Shown here piece by piece: positions 53,997 through 64,000 of a DNA stretch of 64,000 nucleotides; position 1 is the stretch's first letter, and each line of letters opens with the position of its first letter. The stretch comes from Siphonodentalium dalli (Eukaryota; Mollusca; Scaphopoda; Gadilida; Siphonodentaliidae): positions 204,066,978-204,130,977 of the forward strand of contig CP136066.1 in the NCBI GenBank assembly GCA_032622095.1. Direction: 5' to 3'. Position numbers and translations under genes: made by a program. The notes beneath the pieces are model-generated. The model was not told the origin of the DNA. It searched no databases and saw only the letters and a program-made list of their open reading frames with translations.

Positions 53997-56900
53997 CCTA
54001 CCGGTAAATACGGATGGGTAATTATCACTACCGGTAAATACGGATGGGTAATTATCACTACCGGTAAATACGGATGGGTAATTATCACTAAATGTAATAC
54101 GGATGGGTAATTATCACTACCGGTAAATACGGATGGGTAATTATCACTACCGGTAAATATGGATGGGTAATTATCACTACCGGGAAATACGGATGGGTAA
54201 TTATCACTACCGGTAAATACGGATGGGTAATTATCACTGCCGGTAAATACGGATGGGTAATTATCACTACCGGTAAATACGGATGGGTAATTATCACTAC
54301 CGGTAAATACGGATGGGTAATTATCACTACCGGTAAATACGGATGGGTAATTATCACTACCGGTAAATACGGATGGGTAATTATCACTACCGGTAAATAC
54401 GGATGGGTAATTATCACTACCGGTAAATACGGATGGGTAATTATCACTACCGGTAAATACGGATGGGTAATTATCACTACCGGTAAATACGGATGGGTAA
54501 TTATCACTACCGGTAAATACGGATGGGTAATTATCACTACCGGTAAATACGGATGGGTAATTATCACTACCGGTAAATACGGATGGGTAATTATCACTAC
54601 CGGTAAATATTGTTGGGTAATTATCACTACCGGTAAATACGGATGGGTAATTATCACTACCGGTAAATACGGATGGGTAATTATCACTACCGGTAAATAT
54701 GGATGGGTAATTATCACTACCGGTAAATACGGATGGGTAATTATCACTACCGGTAAATACGGATGGGTAATTATCACTACTGGTAAATACGGATGGGTAA
54801 TTATCACTAAATGTAATACGGATGGGTAATTATCACTACCGGTAAATACAGATGGGTAATTATCACTAAATGTAATACGGATGGGTAATTATCACTACCG
54901 GTAAATACGGATGGGTAATTATCACTACCGGTAAATACGGATGGGTAATTATCACTACCGGTAAATACGGATGGGTAATTATCACTACCGGTAAATACGG
55001 ATGGGTAATTATCACTACCGGTAAATACGGATGGGTAATTATCACTACCGGTAAATACGGATGGGTAATTATCACTACCGGTAAATACGGATGGGTAATT
55101 ATCACTACCGGTAAATACGGATGGGTAATTATCACTACAGGTAAATACGGATGGGTAATTATCACTAAATGTAATACGGATGGGTAATTATCACTACCGG
55201 TAAATACGGATGGGTAATTATCACTACCGGTAAATACGGATGGGTAATTATCACTACCAGTAAATACGGATGGGTAATTGTCACTACCGGTAAATACGGA
55301 TGGGTAATTATCACTGCCGGTAAGTACGGATGGGTAATTATCACTACCGGTAAATACGGATGGGTAATTATCACTACCGGTAAATACGGATGGGTAATTA
55401 TCACTGCCGGTAAGTACGGATGGGTAATTATCACTACCGGTAAATACGGATGGGTAATTATCACTACCGGTAAATACGGATGGGTAATTATCACTACCGG
55501 TAAATACGGATGGGTAATTATCACTACCGGTAAATACGGATGGGTAATTATCACTACCGGTAAATACGGATGGGTAATTATCACTACCGGTAAATACGGA
55601 TGGGTAATTATCACTACCGATAAATACGGATGGGTAATTATCACTACCGGTAAATACGGATGGGTAATTATCAATACCGGTAAATATGGATGGGTAATTA
55701 TCACTACCGGTAAATACGGATGGGTAATTATCACTACCGTAAATACGGATGGGTAATTATCACTACCGGTAAATACGGATGGGTAATTATCACTACCGGT
55801 AAATACGGATGGGTAATTATCACTACCGGTAAATATGGATGGGTAATTATCACTACCGGTAAATACGGATGGGTCATTATCACTAAATGTAATACGGATG
55901 GGTAATTATCACTACCGGTAAATACAGATGGGTAATTATCACTAAATGTAATACGGATGGGTAATTATCACTACCGGTAAATACGGATGGGTAATTATCA
56001 CTACCGGTAAATACGGATGGGTAATTATCACTACCGGTAAATACGGATGGGTAATTATCACTACCGGTAAATACGGATTGGTAATTATCACTACCGGTAA
56101 ATACGGATGGGTAATTATCACTACCGGTAAATACGGATGGGTAATTATCACTACCGGTAAATACGGATGGGTAATTATAACACTTACAGATTATTGCCGT
56201 CGAAAAGACGCACACCAAAGTTGAAATTGTTATGAACGCTGTCAATCAAACATCCAATTATCAGTGACTGATCATGTGGTGTCATGAATTCGTCGCTTTT
56301 GATTGCTAGTGAACAGTGTACATGCATTGATCACCTGATCACTCCACTGTCGCAGCAGGTGTTCCAGAATATTTTGTAGCATGTACTGTGAAATATCATT
56401 GCAAATTTTAGCTTGATTGAGTCTTGTTGATTTTTTCTAGGTACTTGTGCACCTACCGGTAAATACGGATGGGTAATTATCACTACCGGTAAATACGGAT
56501 GGGTAATTATCACTACCGGTAAATACGGATGGGTAATTATCACTAAATGTAATACGGATGGGTAATTATCACTACCGGTAAATACGGATGGGTAATTATC
56601 ACTACCGGTAAATATGGATGGGTAATTATCACTACCGGGAAATACGGATGGGTAATTATCACTACCGGTAAATACGGATGGGTAATTATCACTGCCGGTA
56701 AATACGGATGGGTAATTATCACTACCGGTAAATACGGATGGGTAATTATCACTACCGGTAAATACGGATGGGTAATTATCACTACCGGTAAATACGGATG
56801 GGTAATTATCACTACCGGTAAATACGGATGGGTAATTATCACTACCGGTAAATACGGATGGGTAATTATCACTACCGGTAAATACGGATGGGTAATTATC

Positions 56901-59692
56901 ACTACCGGTAAATACGGATGGGTAATTATCACTACCGGTAAATACGGATGGGTAATTATCACTACCGGTAAATACGGATGGGTAATTATCACTACCGGTA
57001 AATACGGATGGGTAATTATCACTACCGGTAAATACGGATGGGTAATTATCACTACCGGTAAATACGGATGGGTAATTATCACTACCGGTAAATATTGTTG
57101 GGTAATTATCACTACCGGTAAATACGGATGGGTAATTATCACTACCGGTAAATACGGATGGGTAATTATCACTACCGGTAAATATGGATGGGTAATTATC
57201 ACTACCGGTAAATACGGATGGGTAATTATCACTACCGGTAAATACGGATGGGTAATTATCACTACCGGTAAATACGGATGGGTAATTATCACTAAATGTA
57301 ATACGGATGGGTAATTATCACTACCGGTAAATACAGATGGGTAATTATCACTAAATGTAATACGGATGGGTAATTATCACTACCGGTAAATACGGATGGG
57401 TAATTATCACTACCGGTAAATACGGATGGGTAATTATCACTACCGGTAAATACGGATGGGTAATTATCACTACCGGTAAATACGGATGGGTAATTATCAC
57501 TACCGGTAAATACGGATGGGTAATTATCACTACCGGTAAATACGGATGGGTAATTATCACTACCGGTAAATACGGATGGGTAATTATCACTACCGGTAAA
57601 TACGGATGGGTAATTATCACTACCGGTAAATACGGATGGGTAATTATCACTAAATGTAATACGGATGGGTAATTATCACTACCGGTAAATACGGATGGGT
57701 AATTATCACTACCGGTAAATACGGATGGGTAATTATCACTACCAGTAAATACGGATGGGTAATTGTCACTACCGGTAAATACGGATGGGTAATTATCACT
57801 GCCGGTAAGTACGGATGGGTAATTATCACTACCGGTAAATACGGATGGGTAATTATCACTACCGGTAAATACGGATGGGTAATTATCACTACCGGTAAAT
57901 ACGGATGGGTAATTATCAATACCGGTAAATATGGATGGGTAATTATCACTACCGGTAAATACGGATGGGTAATTATCACTACCGTAAATACGGATGGGTA
58001 ATTATCACTACCGGTAAATACGGATGGGTAATTATCACTACCGGTAAATACGGATGGGTAATTATCACTACCGGTAAATATGGATGGGTAATTATCACTA
58101 CCGGTAAATACGGATGGGTCATTATCACTAAATGTAATACGGATGGGTAATTATCACTACCGGTAAATACAGATGGGTAATTATCACTAAATGTAATACG
58201 GATGGGTAATTATCACTACCGGTAAATACGGATGGGTAATTATCACTACCGGTAAATACGGATGGGTAATTATCACTACCGGTAAATACGGATGGGTAAT
58301 TATCACTACCGGTAAATACGGATGGGTAATTATCACTACCGGTAAATACGGATGGGTAATTATCACTACCGGTAAATACGGATGGGTAATTATCACTACC
58401 GGTAAATACGGATGGGTAATTATCACTAAATGTAATACGGATGGGTAATTATCACTACCGGTAAATACGGATGGGTAATTATCACTACCGGTAAATACGG
58501 ATGGGTAATTATCACTACCGGTAAATACGGATGGGTAATTATCACTACCGGTAAATACGGATGGGTAATTATCACTACCAGTAAATACGGATGGGTAATT
58601 ATCACTACACTACCGGTAAATACGGATGGGTAATTATCACTACCGGTAAATACGGATGGGTAATTATCACTACCGGTAAATATGGATGGGTAATTATCAC
58701 TACCGGTAAATACGGATGGGTAATTATCACTACCGGTAAATACGGATGGGTAATTATCACTACCGGTAAATATGGATGGGTAATTATCACTACCGGTAAA
58801 TACGGATGGGTAATTATCACTACCGGTAAATATGGATGGGTAATTATCACTACCGGTAAATACGGATGGGTAATTATCACTAAATGTAATACAGATGGGT
58901 AATTATCACTAAATGTAATACAGATGGGTAATTATCACTACCGGTAAATACGGTTGGGTAATTATCACTAAATGTAAAATACGGATGGGTAATTATCACT
59001 ACCGGTAAATACGGATGGGTAATTATCACTACCGGTAAATACGGATGGGTAATTATCACTACCGGTAAATACGGATGGGTAATTATCACTAAATGTAATA
59101 CAGATGGGTAATTATCACTAAATGTAATACGGATGGGTAATTATCACTACCGGTAAATACGGATGGGTAATTATCACTAAATGTAAATACGGATGGGTAA
59201 TTATCACTACCGGTAAATACGGATGGGTAATTATCACTAAATGTAAATACGGATGGGTAATTATCACTACCGGTAAATACGGATGGGTAATTATCACTAA
59301 ATGTAAATACGGATGGGTAATTATCACTAAATGTAATACAGATGGGTAATTATCACTAAATGTAATACGGATGGGTAATTATCACTACCGGTAAATACGG
59401 ATGGGTAATTGTCACTAAATGTAAATACGGATGGGTAATTATCACTAAATGTAATAGATGGGTAATTATCACTAAATGTAATACGGATGGGTAATTATCA
59501 CTACCGGTAAATACGGATGGGTAATTACCACTAAATGTAAATACGGATGGGTAATTATCACTACCGGTAAATACGGATGGGTAATTATCACTAAAAGTAA
59601 ATACGGATGGGTAATTATCACTAAATGTAAATACGGATGGGTAATTATCACTAAATGTAAATACGGATGGGTAATTATCACTAAATTTAATA
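53997..59692. repeat. Very large 30-bp minisatellite with higher-order duplication
   Basis: Basic unit 'taccggtaaatacggatggg' + 'taattatcac' (30 bp), about 180 copies, with a 29-bp variant 'taaatgtaatacgg...' that becomes common to the right. Segment 53722-56176, including a ~275-bp unique stretch, is duplicated in tandem from 56177 (offset 2455), with unit gains and losses inside. Because 30 is divisible by three and the unit has no stops in several frames, it produces long artificial ORFs reading VIITHPYLPV repeats. Confidence 0.97.
56177..56454. repeat. Unique-sequence island inside the minisatellite (copy of 53722-53999)
   Basis: Identical in appearance to 53722-53999 ('ataacacttacagattattg' ... 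'tctaggtacttgtgcaccta'). Marks the start of the second higher-order unit. Confidence 0.9.
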
Positions 59693-59904
59693 GCAGAGCA
59701 GTACTACCTGAAGGAATTTGTATGCAGCATCGGAATCCCCGTTTATATCGCAAAAAGTATCGAATAATTTCCATGTACATTTTAGGCACGTGGTATATAG
59801 GCGTGGTCATATGGAACGATGCTGCTACGAGCGTTGTCATGTCAATAGCAGAACTAATCCAGAAATTCAGGTTATCGAGAAATAACCATTTATGTTGTCT
59901 GTTA
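59693..59904. other. Unique spacer between two minisatellites
   Basis: No recognised feature. Confidence 0.3.
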
Positions 59905-60482
59905 CCAATATACGAGCGCCTGCGGCGCATAAGATACTATAGGTAGCGGGATGGGGAGGTGGGCGAGTACTTTCCAATATACGAGCGCCTGTGGCGCATA
60001 AGATACTATGGATGGTGGGATGGGGTGGTGGGTGGGTACTTACCAATATACGAGCGCCTGCGGTGCATAAGATACTATAGGTGGCGGGATGGGGAGGTGG
60101 GTGAGTACTTACCAATATACGAGCGCCTGTGGCGCATAAGATACTATGGGTGGTGGGATGGGGTGGTGGGTGGGTACTTACCAATATACGAGCACCTGCG
60201 GCGCATAAGATACTATGGGTGGTGGGATGGGGTGGTGGGTGGGTACTTACCAATATACGAGCACCTGCGGTGCATAAGATACTATAGGTGGCGGGATGGG
60301 GAGGTGGGTGAGTACTTACCAATATACGAGCGCCTGTGGCGCATAAGATACTATGGGTGGTGGGATGGGGTGGTGGGTGGGTACTTACCAATATAGGAGC
60401 GCCTGCGGCGCATAAGATACTATAGGTGGCGGGATGGGGAGGTGGGTGGGTACTTACCAATATACGAGCGCATAAGATACTA
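59905..60482. repeat. 69-bp minisatellite with two alternating unit types
   Basis: About eight copies of 'ccaatatacgagcgcctg...gtgggtgagtactta'. Type 1 has 'gtggcgcataagatactatg' followed by TGGTGGG; type 2 has 'cggtgcataagatactatag' followed by TGGCGGG. They partly alternate. The G-rich strand is the + strand. ORFs across it are repeat artefacts. Confidence 0.95.
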
Positions 60483-60923
60483 AATGTGTGACAACCAATG
60501 GTTTTATAGTATTCTGAGGATTGACAGCTTATGATTAAATTATTTGGCGATAACATTGCATGTCCTGCCATCTGACGTAACGGTACGTGCGTACATTTGT
60601 CGCTTACTATACGTTATTAAAGTGAAATTTCTTTTCTGGTCAGAGCATTGTAGTCTGTAGAAAGCACGGAAATGCACCTGTCGATTCGGTTCGCAGGGCC
60701 CTATTAGTTTCAACAATGGAGTAAAATCTTAGTATTGAGTATTAGAATTCATTCAGTTGAGACTATTGATCAGACGAGTTCCCTAGCTAAACTCAAAGTC
60801 CTGGTGGATCAAGCATTTGAACACAAATTGATTAAACAGAATTTTTAATCGATAAATAGAATTGGACTATTAAGAATATGATGTGTGTGAAAATATGTAA
60901 CATAATGCCTACAATATGGTGCA
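60483..60923. other. Intergenic, no supported gene
   Basis: Nothing recognisable. Confidence 0.3.
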
Positions 60924-60927
60924 TTAA

Positions 60928-61308
60928 CCCTTTACCCAACAGAAGGGCCCTGTGCCAATGCATTCTCTTATATATGCGAGTCGACCATAGGTCGCCTCGC
61001 ATATATAAGAGAATGCATTGGCTTAACACATTAAAAATTATAAAATTGTTAAAGAATGTAAGAAAAATTGGTAAAAAAAGATTTTTTTTAGGCCAATGCA
61101 TTCTCTTATATATGCGAGGTGACTTATGGTCGACTCGCATATATAAGAGAATGCATTGGCACAGGGCTAACTGTAACTATCACAATGTGGTCAAGGAGCC
61201 GGTTCCAATGACATCCATATTTGTATGGTTCTATTGAGACAGACCGAAGATAATTTAGGCTGTTGAAGCTTTATTTGGCCGGTTTTGGCCGCTTTGTTGG
61301 GTAAAGGG
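60928..61308. mobile_element. piggyBac-like MITE (381 bp)
   Basis: CCCTTTACCCAACA ... TGTTGGGTAAAGGG with TTAA at 60924-60927 and 61309-61312. Layout matches 45943-46334 but with the interior inverted relative to it. Confidence 0.9.
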
Positions 61309-61479
61309 TTAACAAACATATCGATAATTATTTGAATTTGTTCCATGCAATTGTTAAAAGAGGCATAATACAAATTAACATATTAAAAAACAATTGGAAC
61401 TAATACTAGTATTTGTTTTTGTAATCAAATCACTTGGAATTGAATTAGTTTGATAGCTCATAATAACAAGATGTTGCAC

Positions 61480-61925
61480 CTCGTGAGCTGGGATACGGAA
61501 ACCAAATTTTAAAAGATCTATGAATGGACAGACAAAACTCTTGAATGGAAAATACAACAGAACTGAACCCTCTTTTGAAAGCCCTCCTGATGCCAAATAT
61601 CCATACCAAATTTTAACAGAATCCAATAACCTGTGGCTGAAGATATCAGCGGACGGACGGAAATCCAACATTTTCAGATATGATAAACAAAGAGGGATAA
61701 CTCTTGAATGGAAAATGTGAACAATATCAATGGACACACTTTTGAAAGCCCTCCTGATGCCAAATTTCATTGAGATCCGATAACCTGTGGTTGAGATATA
61801 TGATCTGACAGATTTTAGATAAACAAAGGGATAACTCTTGAACGGAAAATGTGAACAACGTCAATGAACCCTTTTTTGGAAGCCCTCCTGATGCCAAACC
61901 TGCATACCAAGCATGTAATCCAATG
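61480..61925. repeat. Degenerate ~125-150 bp tandem repeat, about three units
   Basis: 'taactcttgaatggaaaat... ttttgaaagccctcctgatgccaaa' recurs at about 61540, 61700 and 61830, ending at a 16-C run (61927-61942). A 'gacggacgg' word occurs in one unit. Confidence 0.7.
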
Positions 61926-61942
61926 ACCCCCCCCCCCCCCCC

Positions 61943-62300
61943 TCATCTTTTGGATGGGGGTATATTAACCATTACATTTAGGCAAAAATTATTAGATGAG
62001 AATGAGAAACAGACACGAATGACGGTGACAAATGTAGGTGAAACATTTTTTTAATAAGAAGAATAAAGATTAGTAGAATACTACAGCTGGAATATTATGA
62101 TTTATTTTAGTATAGAACTGCATTAATGATTATATGATTTATATTTATTATTACTAATTTTGTAGATCACAAAGCATTTAGTATTTTACACTAGTTTTTC
62201 TATTGCAAATCATTTTTGCTCAATTGCTCAAAAACGTCTTTCCGAATCCTCAATTGACAGCAGTACAATCTATCTACATTCAGCCAAGTATATAGAGAAT
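61943..62300. other. Intergenic, no supported gene
   Basis: AT-rich; nothing recognisable. Confidence 0.3.
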
Positions 62301-62441
62301 ACCTACAGTATTTGTTTGAATACCAAATTATCTCATTTGTGTCTGGAGATTCACGATTGGATGCAAGCCGCGAGTGAATATTTTATATTTCTTTCCAGAC
62401 ATAAATGAGGTGTTTCGGGTATTCAAACAAAAAATGTAGGT
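62301..62441. mobile_element. Small foldback element
   Basis: 'acctacagtatttgtttgaa' pairs with 'ttcaaacaaaaaatgtaggt', and 'ctcatttgtgtctgg' with 'ccagacataaatgag'. No target duplication identified. Confidence 0.65.
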
Positions 62442-62580
62442 GTACTTTTTATAAAATGTGCCATATTTAATGCGAAAAGTTGCTAAATTAACTCTTACTT
62501 AATTAAATTATTAATTCTACTTAATTAGAGAGCGTGCCAGTGTTTATAAACAGGTAAGAGCCTAGGCCAAATATAAAGTA

Positions 62581-62774
62581 CAGTAATGCCCTAAGTAATC
62601 GACTTCTTAACCACAGCAGAATTATGGGTAACTTTTCAGGATTAAGTCGGAACTATGGCTTGTTTCTCACAGAGCTTTCCGATGAATGGCAACAAGCCAT
62701 ATTTCCGACTAAATCCTGAAAAGTTACCCATAATTCTGCTGTGGTTAAAAAGTCGATTACTTAGGGAATTACTG
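62581..62774. mobile_element. Tc1/mariner-like palindromic MITE, inner deletion
   Basis: CAGTAATGCCCTAAG ... GGAATTACTG with TA flanks. The left arm is shortened in the middle ('ttgtttctcacagag'). Confidence 0.85.
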
Positions 62775-62776
62775 TA

Positions 62777-63287
62777 CATACATTTGCTCAAACATGGTAT
62801 TATTGATTGATCAAGTGCATGTTGCATCATAAATTCGTCGCTTTTGATTGGCTAGCGGACAGTGTACATGCACTGAACACACGCACACCTTGGCAGCTTG
62901 TGTGTACCTGGTAGTTGTTGGTTGATATTTTATAGGCAATCATGTAATGAACATCCATATAAAATATTCCGCAATCAGTGTTTAGTACTTAAATTATAGC
63001 ATGTTGGATAGATATCAATTCAAACATGTGGGCCATTATGATGAAATCAATGGCAAGCACGTGGAATGGTTTCTAGTTCCGGTTTCATGGTTGAAGCAAA
63101 TGTCATGTGACATCAATGGGATGTATATAGAATGTCATGTGACATCAATGGGATGTTGTATGGATTTGTAAATATGGAACAGAAGGAACGCTGTAATACA
63201 AGGAACAAATGTGTAATGAATAGACAGAACACAACGCGCATCGTAATAGAGAATCATTTATCGCATGAGTTTCGGATGGCAAATGTA
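62777..63287. other. Intergenic, short direct repeat
   Basis: 'atgtcatgtgacatcaatgg' occurs twice (~63102 and ~63133). The words 'aattcgtcgcttttgattg' and 'gacagtgtacatgca' are shared with the island at 53828 and 56283. Confidence 0.45.
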
Positions 63288-63393
63288 CAGTAATGCCCTA
63301 AATAATCGACTCCTTAACCACAGCAGAATTATGGGTAATTTTTCAGGACTTAGTCAGAAATATGGCTTGTTGCCATTCATCTGTAAGCTCTCA
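63288..63393. mobile_element. Half-copy of the Tc1/mariner-like MITE
   Basis: Left arm only, from CAGTAATGCCCTAAATAATC to 'ccattcatctgtaagctctca'. Confidence 0.75.
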
Positions 63394-63768
63394 GTTTGCA
63401 ACAAGTTTGATAAAAGATTCAAGATTATGATAACAAATTTTTTTCTGTCAATAATATGGTATTCAATGGATGGGATTCCGTTGAATACATGTACCTCGCA
63501 TCAATGGGTGTGGAATATATTGACATCCAAGAACACATGATTCTGTATCTACATAATAGGTAGATTCAACTGAAGGAGTGGTATTCAGTTGATATCAATG
63601 AAGCAATTATTAAGTGATCACATGATAGATATATAGTACCACACATTAGATTACCCCTTTCTATACTAAATACCCTTATGGAGCCCCAGACAGAGAGAAT
63701 GTTGCACTGATTACTGTGGGCTGCTTGGGTCTGTGTGAGGCTCCATACAGGAGTGTTATATAAATTAA

Positions 63769-63999
63769 CCCTTTCTATACTAAACAATCAGTGGTGAGTA
63801 GTTCCCTTAGGAAATGTTCAGACAATAAGTTCAACTTTATATCATCTTATTATGTCATCAAAGAATATGAATCCTTCTGCACATGAATTAGCTTTTTGTG
63901 TGTCTGCTAAATTTTCCTGAACATCCCTCAAATTGAAAAGTAGACCACTCCAATGGATACTTTTATAACTAAGGAAGAATCCATTCAGTATAGAAAGGG
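63769..63999. mobile_element. piggyBac-like MITE at the window edge
   Basis: CCCTTTCTATACTAAA ... CAGTATAGAAAGGG, with TTAA at 63765-63768 on the left and the first T of the right TTAA at 64000. A diverged extra copy of the left end lies at 63655 ('cccctttctatactaaatac'). Confidence 0.75.
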
Positions 64000-64000
64000 T

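Noticed and set aside
53876-59327. Long ORFs of VIITHPYLPV repeats on the minus strand and GKYGWVIITT repeats on the plus strand
   Set aside because: They are a by-product of a stop-free 30-bp tandem repeat; both strands are open and the repeats show no codon-level conservation.
53997-59692. CRISPR array
   Set aside because: Units are contiguous with no unique spacers, and the genome is eukaryotic.
59867-60571. 234-aa minus-strand and 145-aa plus-strand ORFs in the 69-bp repeat
   Set aside because: 69 is a multiple of three, so any frame without a stop stays open. Both strands are open over the same bases.
1-64000. tRNA or rRNA genes
   Set aside because: I looked for T-loop type 'ggttcgaatcc' words and conserved rRNA stretches and found none convincing. 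A covariance-model scan (tRNAscan-SE, Infernal) would settle it.
1-64000. LTR retrotransposons or integrated viruses
   Set aside because: No long direct terminal repeats starting TG and ending CA around coding sequence, and no protease, integrase, capsid or envelope-like frame.

Overview
This is eukaryotic DNA, almost certainly from an invertebrate animal and probably a bivalve or related mollusc. The coding evidence is animal-like: a tafazzin-family acyltransferase, an 18-finger C2H2 protein, a MADF/BESS-like protein, LINE ORF2 remnants, and exons with GT-AG introns. The mollusc guess is an inference from general character: low gene density, dense foldback MITEs, piggyBac-, hAT-, Mutator- and Helitron-like repeats, and degenerate 'gggccataactc' and 'gacggacgg' repeats. 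I saw no rRNA, tRNA, CRISPR array or operon.

Layout. (1) 1-12885 is a head-to-tail array of a ~5.8-5.9 kb unit: end of copy A, all of copy B, truncated copy C. Each complete unit carries a two-exon gene (+ strand, predicted 130 aa, family not recognised), a MADF/BESS-like gene (- strand, reading frame broken by one base), a Tc1/mariner-like palindromic MITE just after the two-exon gene's stop codon, and internal duplications ending at long poly-C tracts. (2) 12886-22316 is gene-poor: an hAT-like MITE, decayed LINE 3' ends, a zinc-binding-like fragment, microsatellites, and one copy of a ~2 kb repeat. (3) 22317-24940 holds a fourth, dispersed copy (D) of the two-exon gene. Its exons are conserved while its intron has diverged, and its insertion-free junctions show where the MITEs went into the other copies. 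(4) 26527-29113 is a TTAA-flanked element with a Mutator-like element nested inside. (5) 30175-30972 is an intact, intronless tafazzin ORF. (6) 32540-35280 is a satellite interrupted by three head-to-tail Helitron-like copies. (7) 35482-45741 is a chain of nested elements: a CCTAATTAGG-rich inverted-repeat element, two hAT-like elements, several foldback elements, and the inverted partner of the ~2 kb repeat. (8) 46851-49028 is the C2H2 zinc-finger gene. (9) 49100-53660 is MITEs and a 31-bp minisatellite. (10) 53997-60482 is a very large 30-bp minisatellite with higher-order structure, then a 69-bp minisatellite. (11) 60483-64000 is more MITEs, ending in a piggyBac-like element that runs to the last base.

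The convincing genes are the two-exon family (four copies, one partial), tafazzin and the zinc-finger gene. They are not obviously linked in function. Most of the window is repeat biology. Several element boundaries are supported by target-site duplications or by an empty copy of the same locus elsewhere in the window.
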